This document shows positions 7,499 through 17,800 of a stretch of DNA of 43,351 nucleotides, piece after piece; position 1 is the stretch's first letter, and each line of letters starts with the position of its first letter. The stretch is from Gammaproteobacteria bacterium (GTDB lineage Bacteria; Pseudomonadota; Gammaproteobacteria; JAKEHO01), in the NCBI GenBank assembly GCA_022614965.1, contig JAKEHO010000091.1, positions 1-43,351 of the forward strand. The letters run 5' to 3'. Below the pieces are notes generated by a model. That model had not been told where the DNA came from. It saw only the letters and a list, made by a program, of their open reading frames with translations, and did no database searches. A program made the translations under genes and the position numbers.

Positions 7499-7810
7499 AT
7501 GAAACGTATCTTCCTCTGCATGCTGGTATTGAACACGCTGCTTTCTGGGGTGGCGTGGGCTGCGCATAGCTGTCCAGAGGCTATTTACGGTCACCAACAA
7601 GCTGTCTATGATGGCGATGATGGGGTAGCTGATTCCTTAAGTGAAAATTCTTGCAGTCATTGTTGCCATGGATTGACTCATTTGCTCGGGCTGGTTTCTT
7701 TAGAAACGGCGGGTGAGGGCGTGATAGCCCCGGATATTACAGCGAGTCCGAACGAGCCGTTTCATTCTTCCACCCGTAGTCCTCCTACCAAGCCACCTAA
7801 ATCCTGCTGA
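7499..7810 (+). CDS. Small periplasmic CzcI-like protein
   Basis: A 103-residue exported protein: a typical signal peptide (MKRIFLCMLVLNTLLSGVAWAA), a short polar body with SCSHCCHGL, and a Pro-rich tail ending in PPTKPPKSC. Small secreted proteins with a His/Cys cluster and an RPP-type tail stand first in many CzcCBA-type operons (CzcI), where they are thought to tune induction. The ATG at 7499 was chosen because the signal peptide starts there. It precedes the outer-membrane factor gene by 71 bases that contain a strong hairpin. The assignment rests on size, export signal, tail and position, not on a catalytic motif. Confidence 0.5.
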   Translation: MKRIFLCMLVLNTLLSGVAWAAHSCPEAIYGHQQAVYDGDDGVADSLSENSCSHCCHGLTHLLGLVSLETAGEGVIAPDITASPNEPFHSSTRSPPTKPPKSC

Positions 7811-7829
7811 GTCTATTCGGACCCTGGAG

Positions 7830-7851
7830 GCGTCGCGCGACTGCGCGGCGC
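7830..7851 (+). other. Hairpin between the CzcI-like and outer-membrane factor genes
   Basis: Nine-base arms gcgtcgcgc and gcgcggcgc (one G-U pair in RNA) around gact. No T-run follows at once. In the transcript it could stabilise the downstream message or reduce read-through. Confidence 0.4.
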
Positions 7852-7881
7852 TCGCATGTTTTACTAATCAGGACTCAGCAG

Positions 7882-9156
7882 ATGTCTCGAATCTATATGG
7901 TTAGCGTAGGGCTCTTTGCCCTGTTGATTCCATTGTCGTTTACGGCACCTTCCATGCCTGAGGGCGATGGACAATCAGATAAGGAGCTACTCAACCATGC
8001 GTCTCCTGCGGTCGTGTCGCTCATTGAACAGGTATGGGGAACACACCCGGCAGTCCAAGCTGCCGAAGCTGCATTGCAGGCTGCGCATAGCCGATTGGAT
8101 GGTGCAAGCCAGCCGGTGTACAACCCGCAGATTGAACTGGATGCTGAAACGGCTGAAGACGAACATATCTACCTCGGGTTAAGCCAGACCATCGATTGGG
8201 CAGATAAACGCACTGCGCGCTCGCGTGTTAGTAATTTTCAGGTAGACGCGGCTGCTGCGAATTACGCATCAGTCCGTAAGAAAATCGCTGTACAGGTGCT
8301 CGATGCCCTTGCGCGGTACCATGTTACTATCAGTTTATCGCAGCTGGCGGACGAGCGCGTCGGCGTGATGCAACGCTTTTTTGAGATCGCCACAAAGCGC
8401 TACCAAGCGGGTGATATCAGCCGAGCTGATCTGGATCTGGCTAACCTCGCGTTCTCGGCTGCCCACATCCAGCTCGCTGCAACGACTGCGGGCCTCATCG
8501 CGGCAAGGCAATCGCTTGAAGAGGCCAGCGGAATCATGCAGGCGACTTGGCCCGCCCTGCCTGCTAACTTGCCCGAGCTCGATGGCATGAAGCCGAACTC
8601 TGACACATTGCTCACCAAGTCGCCTGAACTCCGGTCGCTTCGTGCCAGTGCGGAAGCTGCTAAATCGCGCGTTAGGCTCGCAGAGCGTATGAGGCGCCCC
8701 GATCCCACTGTGAGCGTGCGTGGCGGGGAAGAGAACACAGACTCCCTTGTCGGCCTGAATCTCTCCGTACCACTTTTTATTCGCAATACCTTTCGAGCCG
8801 AGGTCGACGCTGCCTCTCATGAGGCGGCTGAAACAGAGAAACTTGTCTTCGACGGCTTTATGCGCGCCCGGGCCCGGTATGCAGGTGCCGCAGAGCGGTA
8901 CCATGTAGCGGCTGTCGCTTGGCGCCAGTGGGTGACAGGTGGCCAAGTCTCGCTCACCAGCCGGGTCAAACTGCTGCAAAAACTATTGGAAGCAGGCGAA
9001 CTCAACGCGTCAGACTACCTGGTGCAAATACGGGAAAGCCTAGACACTGAGGTTGCGGGGGCCGAGCTGTACGGTCGGGCTTGGCAGGCATGGTTTGAGT
9101 GGCTGGATGCCGCAAGTGAAGTCAACACCTGGCTAGGCGTTTCCTCTCAAGAGTGA
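7882..9156 (+). CDS. TolC-type outer-membrane factor (CzcC-like)
   Basis: A 424-residue exported protein with a signal peptide and the repeated coiled-coil pattern of TolC-family factors: two helical hairpin halves, with YNPQIELDAE, YLGLSQTIDW and RYQAGDISRADLDLANLAF in the first and RRPDPTVSVRGG, VGLNLSVPLF and LLEAGELNASDYLVQIRESL in the second. It would form the trimeric outer-membrane channel of the tripartite pump encoded with the adaptor (9226) and RND protein (10357). No lipobox is present, unlike the factor at 24448-25926. It lies second in a rightward operon of five or six genes. Confidence 0.85.
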   Translation: MSRIYMVSVGLFALLIPLSFTAPSMPEGDGQSDKELLNHASPAVVSLIEQVWGTHPAVQAAEAALQAAHSRLDGASQPVYNPQIELDAETAEDEHIYLGLSQTIDWADKRTARSRVSNFQVDAAAANYASVRKKIAVQVLDALARYHVTISLSQLADERVGVMQRFFEIATKRYQAGDISRADLDLANLAFSAAHIQLAATTAGLIAARQSLEEASGIMQATWPALPANLPELDGMKPNSDTLLTKSPELRSLRASAEAAKSRVRLAERMRRPDPTVSVRGGEENTDSLVGLNLSVPLFIRNTFRAEVDAASHEAAETEKLVFDGFMRARARYAGAAERYHVAAVAWRQWVTGGQVSLTSRVKLLQKLLEAGELNASDYLVQIRESLDTEVAGAELYGRAWQAWFEWLDAASEVNTWLGVSSQE

Positions 9157-9225
9157 CGAATCTCCGCATTGTCTGCCGGTATCCAACGTGTGCGACATTT
9201 CGATTTCACTTTGGAGTTGAAGCAG

Positions 9226-10347
9226 GTGCATAAAACAAAATTCTGGGTTTTTCTAGCCAGTGTATTACTGGCATCGTCAGGAGTGACTGAAGAGATTCAT
9301 AATCAAGGAGATGAGTTGACAAAGCACACCGTGGGCATGCTCAAGTTGGATTCCGCGGAGCGTGAGGCTGCCGGAGTTATCACGACGTCGATTCAACGCC
9401 TTGTCCTCACGAACGAGATCATCGCGCCCGGTGAGGTCTACTTGAATGCCTACCGGACCGCCAAGGTCACGCCGCGAATTGCTGCTCAGGTGATCGAGCG
9501 CCGGGTGAAGTTAGGTGATGATGTAAAAAGGGATCAGCCTCTTGTCCTCCTCTCCAGTGTGGAGATGGCCAAGGCGCAGGGTGACCTTTTGGTTGCCGAG
9601 CGCGAGTGGATGCGTGTCGAAAATTTAGGGAAGGAAGTCGTATCCGAGCGACGCTTTGTGGAGGCCAAAGCCGCACGCCAACTGGCGCGAGCCAAGGTCC
9701 TGGCCTTCGGTATGACGCCCAAGCAAGTCGCCGCATTGCTGCGTGACGAGACCGGCGCACTTGCCGACGGCAGGTTCGAGCTGCTTGCCCCAATTGACGG
9801 CACGGTAATCAGTGACGGGTTCATCGTGGGCGAGATCATCGAACCGGGGCGCGGCCTATTTGAGATCACGGACGAGTCTGTGATGTGGGTAGAGGCGCGC
9901 CTGCCACCGGAGGATGCCCGCCAAGTCACTTCTGGGACCCTGGCCGGTATAGGGGTCGGTGATAGATGGCTTGAAGGTACCGTAGCTAAGGTCCACCACG
10001 GCCTGGATGAGACGACACGGACTATAGCAATCCGTATTGAAGTAAAGAACCGCGGTGATGTGTTGCATCGGGAACAATTCGTTGAAGTTCGCCTACAGGT
10101 TAGCACCGGAGAGAAAGTGATCGCTGTGCCGAGCGAAGCGATTGTCCTGCTCAACGGTACACCAACGCTGTTCACAGTAGAGGGAGACGAGGTTCGGCCA
10201 CAGTCTGTCGAGGTGGGGGCAATCCGTGGGGACTGGACAGAAATCATCGCAGGTCTTTCGGCAGGAGACGAGGTCGTGGTGAAGGGCGCTTATTTTGTGA
10301 AATCGCTCATCCTTAAATCGGAATTGGGCGAAGGGCACGTGCAATAG
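9226..10347 (+). CDS. Periplasmic adaptor of an RND metal efflux pump (CzcB-like)
   Basis: A 373-residue membrane fusion protein. After an N-terminal signal helix (KFWVFLASVLLASSG) come the lipoyl-like half (VTPRIAAQVIERRVKLGDDVKRDQPLV), a short helical hairpin (QGDLLVAEREWMRVENLGKE), the second lipoyl half (LAPIDGTVISDGFIVGEIIEPG) and the beta-barrel and membrane-proximal domains. It links the RND pump to the outer-membrane channel. GTG 9226 is preferred because a GGAG lies nine bases upstream and the signal peptide starts there; a TTG at 9169 would add 19 residues. There is no His/Asp-rich N-terminal segment as in CzcB of Cupriavidus and no CusF domain. The stop is nine bases before the pump gene. 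Confidence 0.85.
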   Translation: MHKTKFWVFLASVLLASSGVTEEIHNQGDELTKHTVGMLKLDSAEREAAGVITTSIQRLVLTNEIIAPGEVYLNAYRTAKVTPRIAAQVIERRVKLGDDVKRDQPLVLLSSVEMAKAQGDLLVAEREWMRVENLGKEVVSERRFVEAKAARQLARAKVLAFGMTPKQVAALLRDETGALADGRFELLAPIDGTVISDGFIVGEIIEPGRGLFEITDESVMWVEARLPPEDARQVTSGTLAGIGVGDRWLEGTVAKVHHGLDETTRTIAIRIEVKNRGDVLHREQFVEVRLQVSTGEKVIAVPSEAIVLLNGTPTLFTVEGDEVRPQSVEVGAIRGDWTEIIAGLSAGDEVVVKGAYFVKSLILKSELGEGHVQ

Positions 10348-10356
10348 GAAGGCCCC

Positions 10357-13300
10357 ATGCTTAACAAGCTCGTTGAGATCTCACTACGGTACAAATTCCT
10401 CGTGTTGGTAGGCTTCGCCGTAATTGCCTTTTTAGGCATGCGGGCGGTAAACACCGTACCAATAGACGCCTTTCCCGACGTCACGCCGGTGCAGGTGAAC
10501 ATCTACACCGAATCACCTGGCCTGGCGGCGGAAGATGTGGAGGCGCTTCTAACCTTTCCCATTGAGTCAGGTATGGCGGGTCTGCCCAAGGTGCAGCAAA
10601 TTCGCTCCGTGAGCCTGTTCGGTCTGTCCTACGTTACCGTTTTCTTCGAGGATGACATGGACACTTATTTCGCCCGCCGGCTGATCATGGAACGCTTAGC
10701 GGAAGTGAACAATCGCATCCCAGAGGGTTACGGCACCCCAGAAATGGGGCCCAATTCCTCGGGGCTTGGCCAGGTATTCTGGTACACGGTGGAGCGGGCC
10801 GATGACAAGCTGAGCGAGCAAATTTCCGATATGGAACTCAGGACGCTTCAGGACTGGACCGTGCGCCTCATCATGCGAACTGCTCCAGGCGTGGATGATG
10901 TTTTGTCCTGGGGTGGTCAGGAAAAACAGTACCAGGTGCGCATTGACCCCCTGAAGCTCATCAAATATGGACTGGGTTTCCGCGAGGCGATGGAGGCCAT
11001 CGAGGTCAACAACCGCCAGGTGGGTGGCCAATACATTGATCTGGGGCCTGAGCAATACTTGGTGCGCGGACTTGGCCTGGTACAGGACGAGCGGGACATC
11101 GGCAACATCGTCCTGAAAGTGGAGGACGGCACACCGGTCTACCTTCGCGACGTAGCCCAGATCACCGAGGGTCCTGCGCTTCGCTTCGGGGCCGTGACGC
11201 GCGACGGTAAGGAGGTTGTACTGGGCATGGCGCTTTCGCGCGTTGGCACCAACGCCAAGAACGTCGTCGACGCGGTCAAAGGCAAAGCAGCGATCATCCA
11301 GCGGGCCCTGCCCGACAATGTGGTGTTGCGCCCGATCTATGAGCGTACCGACATTGTAGAGGAAGCAGTGGACACTGCAGTTGATGCGTTAATTGAAGGC
11401 GCAATTTTGGTGGCCATAATCCTGTTTCTGTTTTTAGGCGAGATGCGTGCGTCCCTCGTGGTGATTGCCGCCTTGCCCATGTCCATGTTGATCGCATTCA
11501 TCTTCATGGGTGAGGGGGGCGTGTCCGCCAATCTGATGTCGCTGGCGGGCCTTGCCATCGGCATAGGTATGATGGTCGATGGCGCGGTCGTTATGGTGGA
11601 GAACGCCTTCCGAATCATGTCAGAACGCAGCGCCTCGGGCGAGAAGGTCAACCGCACTGACGCCGTACTTGCGGCCGCACGCGAAGTGGGGAACCCCATC
11701 GCGTTCGCAATTCTCATCATCATTGTCGTTTTCCTGCCATTGTTCAGCCTGCAAGGATTAGAGGGTAAGTTGTTCAAGCCGATGGCCTTCAACATCAGCT
11801 TCGCCATGGCAGGCTCCCTGTTCCTGACGTTGACGTTGATCCCGGTGCTGGCGGCTGTAATCCTCAGACCCAAGAAAGAACGAGATACGCTGGTGGTTCG
11901 CTGGATCAAGCGCGCTTACCTGCCGATGCTGGCCTGGTCGCTCGCCCACAAAACAATTGTGGTCGTGGCAGCCCTCGCCCTTTTGGTCGTGAGCCTTGCT
12001 CTGTTCCCCTACCTCGGCAAGGAATTTATGCCCACACTGCAGGAGGGCGCAATCATGTGGCGCGTTACCTCTATTCCATCCACGTCCCTGGAGCAATCCA
12101 TTGAGATCTCCAAGAGTATTGAAAATGCGCTTTCTGAGTTTCCCGAGGTCAATACCACGATAGCCATGATCGGCCGTGCCGAAAAAGGCGAGACAGCGGA
12201 TGTCAACTACATGGAGGTTTATACGGACCTGAAACCCCTCGATGCGAGTGCATCCGATCGTTCCATCGAATCATTGGCCGATGCCATGCGCGAAGTGCTG
12301 GAAGAAGTGGCGCCTACTGCGGTTATCACCTTTACTCAGCCCATCCAGATGCGGGTGGAGGAGCTGATCTCTGGCGTACGCGCTACCCTTGCCGCCAAGA
12401 TCTACGGTGAGGACCTTGGCGAATTGGACAGGCTCAGCCAGCAAATCAAGGAAGTCATCGTGCAGGTTCCCGGCGTGGCTGATCTGTCACTGGAAGCAAA
12501 TCTTGGCAAACCGCAAATCCGCATTCGTGTCAACCGCGAGCAACTTGCCCGTTATGGTTTGAATGCCGATGATGTGCTCGCCGTGGTGCGTACCGGCATC
12601 GGCAATGAGCCTGTCTCCACGCTAATCGATGGAATCAAGCGCTTCGAAATCACTGCTCGGCTGCATGATGCGGCCAGGATCTCTATCGAAGCCATCCGCA
12701 ACATTCCATTGCGCGCGGCATCCGGCGCCGTCATCCCGCTTCACCGGGTGGCGAATGTGTCGATTGCGGAAGGCTATTCCTTCGTACGGCGCGAGCAATT
12801 GCAGCGCTATGCGGTGATCCAGATGGATGTGCGTGGGCGCGATATAGATAGCTTCGTGAAGGAAGCCAAGATTCTGATCAACAAGAAGGTCAAACTGCCA
12901 CCGGGTTACTGGATCGAATGGGGCGGCGCATTCGAAAACCAGCAGCGCGCATTACAAAGGCTGTCGTTGATCGTCCCTCTCACGATCTTCTTCATCTTCG
13001 TGCTGCTCTATACCGCGTTTAACTCGGTTAAGTACGCAACCCTTATCATCGCTAACGTACCCTTTGCCATAATTGGTGGCGTTTTCTCCCTGTACCTGAC
13101 AGGGCAATACCTCTCCGTGCCTTCGGCCATTGGTTTCATTGCCGTGTTTGGCGTCGCGATGCTCAACGGCATCGTGCTCGTCAGCTTTATCAATGAGCTC
13201 AGGGCCAAAGGGCTATCGGTTGCCGAGGCGGTACGCAAGGGCGCAGAGCTGCGCTTGCGGCCGGTACTCATGACAGCCAGTGTTGCAATCCTGGGTCTTG

Positions 13301-13455
13301 TCCCCATGCTGCTCTCCAGTGGGGTAGGTGCTGAGACCCAGCGGCCGTTGGCCTCGGTCGTGGTGGGTGGGTTATTGACCTCGACCATATTAACCCTGGT
13401 ACTACTGCCCGTAATTTATGAGTGGATCGAGAGACAGGAGGGAAAGCCTGCATGA
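10357..13455 (+). CDS. HME-family RND heavy-metal efflux pump (CzcA-like)
   Basis: A 1032-residue inner-membrane proton/metal antiporter with the RND plan: helix, porter domain, six helices, second porter domain, five helices. The helix-4 motif reads AIGIGMMVDGAVVMVENAF, with the proton-relay residues D408 and E415. The three methionines of copper/silver pumps are not all there: the positions matching CusA Met573 and Met672 are occupied by other residues. It should therefore move divalent ions such as zinc, cobalt, nickel or cadmium, though which one cannot be read. The motif is not the textbook CzcA DFG form. AGGAAGG precedes the ATG. The last bases overlap the start of the PII-like gene. 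Confidence 0.88.
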   Translation: MLNKLVEISLRYKFLVLVGFAVIAFLGMRAVNTVPIDAFPDVTPVQVNIYTESPGLAAEDVEALLTFPIESGMAGLPKVQQIRSVSLFGLSYVTVFFEDDMDTYFARRLIMERLAEVNNRIPEGYGTPEMGPNSSGLGQVFWYTVERADDKLSEQISDMELRTLQDWTVRLIMRTAPGVDDVLSWGGQEKQYQVRIDPLKLIKYGLGFREAMEAIEVNNRQVGGQYIDLGPEQYLVRGLGLVQDERDIGNIVLKVEDGTPVYLRDVAQITEGPALRFGAVTRDGKEVVLGMALSRVGTNAKNVVDAVKGKAAIIQRALPDNVVLRPIYERTDIVEEAVDTAVDALIEGAILVAIILFLFLGEMRASLVVIAALPMSMLIAFIFMGEGGVSANLMSLAGLAIGIGMMVDGAVVMVENAFRIMSERSASGEKVNRTDAVLAAAREVGNPIAFAILIIIVVFLPLFSLQGLEGKLFKPMAFNISFAMAGSLFLTLTLIPVLAAVILRPKKERDTLVVRWIKRAYLPMLAWSLAHKTIVVVAALALLVVSLALFPYLGKEFMPTLQEGAIMWRVTSIPSTSLEQSIEISKSIENALSEFPEVNTTIAMIGRAEKGETADVNYMEVYTDLKPLDASASDRSIESLADAMREVLEEVAPTAVITFTQPIQMRVEELISGVRATLAAKIYGEDLGELDRLSQQIKEVIVQVPGVADLSLEANLGKPQIRIRVNREQLARYGLNADDVLAVVRTGIGNEPVSTLIDGIKRFEITARLHDAARISIEAIRNIPLRAASGAVIPLHRVANVSIAEGYSFVRREQLQRYAVIQMDVRGRDIDSFVKEAKILINKKVKLPPGYWIEWGGAFENQQRALQRLSLIVPLTIFFIFVLLYTAFNSVKYATLIIANVPFAIIGGVFSLYLTGQYLSVPSAIGFIAVFGVAMLNGIVLVSFINELRAKGLSVAEAVRKGAELRLRPVLMTASVAILGLVPMLLSSGVGAETQRPLASVVVGGLLTSTILTLVLLPVIYEWIERQEGKPA

Positions 13456-13781
13456 AAGAGATAAAAGCTTTTGTCCATCGACACCGCGTCTCGGATATCA
13501 TCCATGCCTTGGGTGAAGCGGGATTCCACAATTTGTCGATCGTCGACGTGAAAGGAATGCTGCAGGCGCTTGGATCGAAAGAACAAGACTATTCCATCGA
13601 GCTGGGCGGAAAGTTCATCACCGAAGTGAAGCTGGAATTGGTGTGTGAAGACGATCAGATGGACGACGCCGTCCTTATTATAAGGGAAAACGCCCAAACG
13701 GGTCAGCCGACGGCGGGTTGGATCTATGTGAGCGACATCTTAGAAGCCCTGTCCATCGATCGACGACGCGAGCCGAGATGA
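13452..13781 (+). CDS. PII-like signalling protein linked to the RND pump
   Basis: A 109-residue protein of the PII/ferredoxin-like fold: KEIKAFVHRHRVSDIIHALGEAGF (first strand and helix), a mid-region loop with GSKEQDYSIELG, then VKLELVCEDDQMDDAVLIIRENAQTG and GWIYVSDILEAL. The end matches PII proteins, whose final part reads GDGKIFV...VDAAVRIR, with the glycine loop altered. The uridylylated tyrosine of GlnB is not at its usual place. It corresponds to the PII group that co-occurs with metal-efflux RND genes (PII-NG). It could sense nucleotides or metal and act on the pump. The start overlaps the pump stop (ATGA), which indicates coupled translation. Confidence 0.7.
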   Translation: MKEIKAFVHRHRVSDIIHALGEAGFHNLSIVDVKGMLQALGSKEQDYSIELGGKFITEVKLELVCEDDQMDDAVLIIRENAQTGQPTAGWIYVSDILEALSIDRRREPR

Positions 13782-13797
13782 AGTTGAATATGGACCA

Positions 13798-14724
13798 GTG
13801 TCTTTCGTCAGAGCAGATAAGTGTGGACTAACGGCTGTGCATTTACAGGACAGAGACTCGCGTGAGGGCGCCCGACATCGCCTAGCGTGGGTGCTGGTTA
13901 TCACTGCAGGTTTCATGGCGCTGGAGTTTGCTGCAGCGCTTTTTATTGGCAGCCTTGCCCTGCTGGCTGACGCCGGCCACATGTTGCGCGACGTGATGGG
14001 CTTATCGATCGCATTTGCCGCTTCCAGGTTGGCCGACCTGCCGACGGACGCCAGAGCAACCTATGGTTACCAGCGCTATGAGGTGCTGGGTGCTTTCATC
14101 AACGGTCTCCTATTGACCGGAATGATTGTGTTCATTTTCGGCGAGGCAGCACGCCGTCTCATGCAGCCGGAAGGGATCGATGCGTGGCCCATGCTGATTA
14201 TCGGAATGCTTGGTCTCGTGGTGAATCTCGCAGGGATCTGGCTCTTGCATGGGGACGTCAAGGTTAGTTTGAACCTGCGGGGTGCTTATCTGGAGGTCCT
14301 GGCTGATACCCTCGGCTCAGTCGGTGTTGTTGCTGCTGCGGTGATTATTATGCTGACTGGCTGGACTTATGCCGATGCCGTGGTGGGGCTTGGCATCGCA
14401 TTGTGGATGATTCCGCGTACCTGGGTCCTGCTACGTGATGCGGGACGGATCTTACTGGAATTTACGCCCGTCCATGCGCATCTTGAACAGATTGAAACCG
14501 GCCTCGCAGATTTCGAAGAAGTGAGACAAGTCCATGATCTGCATGTATGGAGCATGAGCGATGGCACGCACCTCTTGAGTGTTCATCTGGAGGTGGGGCC
14601 AATGTCCGCCGAAGAGCAGCTACGGCTGCTGCAGCGGGCCCACGTATTTGCCGCGGACCACGGTATTTCGCACGCGACGATCCAGTTGGAACCAGGGACA
14701 TTGAAGGAATCTTTCCGGCATTGA
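13798..14724 (+). CDS. Cation diffusion facilitator (CzcD-like)
   Basis: A 308-residue exporter with six membrane helices and a C-terminal cytosolic domain (VHAHLEQIETGLADFEEVRQVHDLHVWSM follows the family). It exchanges cytosolic divalent metal for protons and would deliver it to the periplasm for the RND pump. In helix 2 the site reads LLADAGHMLRD (D58, H61, D65), as in zinc exporters. In helix 5 the usual HxxxD is ExxxD (E166, D170), which may change metal choice; related transporters with Glu here exist. A GTG at 13798 gives the full first helix; no ATG fits well. It is the last rightward gene and converges with cusA, whose end lies 92 bases away. Confidence 0.85.
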   Translation: MSFVRADKCGLTAVHLQDRDSREGARHRLAWVLVITAGFMALEFAAALFIGSLALLADAGHMLRDVMGLSIAFAASRLADLPTDARATYGYQRYEVLGAFINGLLLTGMIVFIFGEAARRLMQPEGIDAWPMLIIGMLGLVVNLAGIWLLHGDVKVSLNLRGAYLEVLADTLGSVGVVAAAVIIMLTGWTYADAVVGLGIALWMIPRTWVLLRDAGRILLEFTPVHAHLEQIETGLADFEEVRQVHDLHVWSMSDGTHLLSVHLEVGPMSAEEQLRLLQRAHVFAADHGISHATIQLEPGTLKESFRH

Positions 14725-14816
14725 ACTGGAGCTATGCATTGCCCGCAACACTCTACGGCGTAGCCGGATCATGCCGCTTCCATAACCGAGTGAGGCTGAA
14801 TGTTATAATGATGCAA

Positions 14817-17800
14817 CTATCCTGCTTCAAGGAGACCGCTTTCACCCTGTCCAACATGACCAAACACACGTATCTTCCATAGCAGAAACACCGCAGGGAT
14901 AACAACCAGCGTGAGCAGTGTTGCACTGACCATACCGCCCACCATAGGGGCAGCAATGCGGCGCATCACTTCCGAGCCAGTGCCTCCCCCCAGCATGATG
15001 GGCAATAGACCTGCGATGATGGCAGATGCAGTCATCACAATGGGTCGCACCCGCAAAAGCGCGCCTTCGACCACGACTTCCCGGAGTTCCGCCGGGCTGA
15101 GCTTAATGTGTGGCTTTTCCTGATCACGCAGACGCCTAGCGAGCGCCTGGTTCAGATACACGAGCATGATGACGCCGATCTCAACAGCAACGCCTGCGAG
15201 CGCGATAAAACCCACTCCAACCGCCACGGATAAGTGATAGTCGAGGAGATAGAGCAGCCAGACGCCGCCAATCACGGCGAATGGCAAAGTGCCCATGATG
15301 ATGAGAACCTCTGTGAAGTTACGGAAATTCAGATAGAGCAACAACATGATGATAATCAGCGTTACGGGGATGACCAGGGCGAGACGCTGCTTGGCACGGA
15401 CAAGATATTCGTATTGCCCGGACCACGCGATAGAGTAACCAGCCGGCAGGTCTACCAGTTTGTCAACGCGTGCCTTCGCCTCTTCTACGTAGCTGCCAAG
15501 GTCACGTCCCTCAGTATCCACGAAGACCCAGCCATTAATGCGTGCATTCTCGCTTTTAATCATCGGCGGCCCGTCCTCGATTTGGATCTGGGCTACGTCG
15601 CCGAGCGGGATTCGAGCACCCGCTGGCGTAACCACGGGAAGTAGACGTAATCTTTCCACCGAATCGCGGGTGCTCCGTGGATAGCGCAGGTTTACCGGGT
15701 AACGTTCTAGGCCCTCAACCGTCTCGGTGACGTTCATTCCGCCCACCGCAGTCAGGACGATATCTTGTACGTCCTTAATATTGAGCCCAAGGCGCGCCGC
15801 CTTCAGCCGGTCGATATCCACCGTGATATAGCGGCCCCCTGCCACCCTTTCAGAGTACACCGAGGCGGTGCCGGGGACCTGTTTCACGACCTGTTCGATA
15901 CGCTCGCCAATGTTTCCAATCACCTTGAGATCCGGCCCTGCGATCTTGATGCCGACCGGCGTCTTGATACCCGTGGCCAGCATGTCGATCCGCGTCTTAA
16001 TTGGCATTACCCATGCGTTGCTCAGTCCGGGGAAGGTTACGCGTGCATTGAGTTCGGCCTTGAGTTTTTCTAGGGTCATGCCTTCGCGCCACTGAGTTCG
16101 GGGCTTGAATCGAATGACCGTCTCAATCATCTCAAGCGGGGCGGGGTCGGTCGCGGTCTCTGCTCTGCCGATCTTGCCAAAGACCTGCTCAACTTCCGGT
16201 ACGGTACGGATAAGCTTGTCTGTCTGTTGCAGCAGTTCCTGTGCCTTGCCTGCCGAGACGGAGGGGAATGTGGTCGGCATGTACATGAGATCTCCTTCAT
16301 CGAGCTCAGGCATAAACTCAGTGCCCAGTTTTGTAAGCGGCCAAAGCCCCACGACGGTGGCAAGCACTGCCAGGGTGATCAGAGTACGGGGGGCCATGAG
16401 TACGGCATGGATAAATGGGCGATAGAGCAGGATCAACACGCGGTTAATGGGATTTTTTTGTTCGGGAACGATGTGTCCGCGAATAAAGTAGCCCATGAGC
16501 ACCGGCACGAGCGTGATAGAAAGACCAGCCGCGGCGGCCATCGCGTAGGTTTTGGTGTAGGCCAGGGGCTTGAACAGACGCCCTTCCTGAGCCTCCAGGG
16601 TAAATACCGGCAAGAAGCTCAGCGTGATGATGAGTAATGAGAAGAAAAGCGGCGGCCCGACCTCCTGAGCCGCCTCTTGTATGACCCGCCATCGGTTTTC
16701 ATGCGTCAGTCCGTCACGCTCGATGTGCTTATGCACGTTTTCGATCATCACAATGGCGGCATCGACCATCGCGCCGATTGCGATCGCAATGCCCCCCAGT
16801 GACATGATGTTGGCGTTGATTCCCTGAACGTACATGATGATGAATGCCGCCAAAATACCAAGCGGTAAGCTTAGGATGACGACCAGCGATGATCGGAGGT
16901 GGAACAGGAAGATCGCACACACGAGGCTTACAACGATAAACTCTTCGACCAGTTTCTCATTGAGCGTGTCGATTGCGCGCTTAATAAGACCGGATCGATC
17001 GTAGGTTTCGATGATCTCGACTCCAGCGGGTAAACTCTTTTTCAGCGCCTGCAGCTTGGCCTTCACTCCCTCGATGGTCTTCAGGGCGTTTTCGCCCGAG
17101 CGCATCACCACAATCCCGCCGACTACTTCTCCTTCACCATTGAGCTCAGCGATGCCGCGCCTCATCTCTGGGCCGAGACGGACATCGGCCACGTCCTGCA
17201 GAAGGATCGGCGTACCGCGGGCGTTGACCCCTAACGGGACACTGCGTAGTGGTTCCAAGCCGTTTATGTAGCCGGTAGCCCGGACCATATATTCGGACTC
17301 AGCCATTTCAATGACTGCCCCGCCGACTTCCTGGTTTGCGCTTTGAATGGCGTGCTTTACGGTGGCCAGAGTGATCCCATAGGCTCGTAGCCCATCCGGG
17401 TCAACCACAACCTGGTACTGCTTGACCATCCCCCCAACCGTGGCCACTTCTGCGACCCCGGGCGCCTTCTGCAACTCGTATTTGAGAAACCAATCTTGAA
17501 GGGAACGCAACTGTGCAAGGTCATGTTTTCCGGTGCGATCCACCAGCGCGTATTGATAGACCCAGCCTACGCCTGTGGCGTCCGGCCCTAAGGCCGGCCG
17601 CGCATCCTGCGGCAGGCGACCGGCGACCTGACTGAGGTATTCCAATACCCGCGAACGCGCCCAATAGAGGTCTGTGCCATCTTTAAATATTACGTAGACA
17701 TAGGAATCGCCGAAGAAGGAGTAGCCCCGCACCGCAACGGCACCGGGGACCGCGAGCATAGCGGTCGTGAGTGGATACGTCACCTGGTCCTCTACGATCT

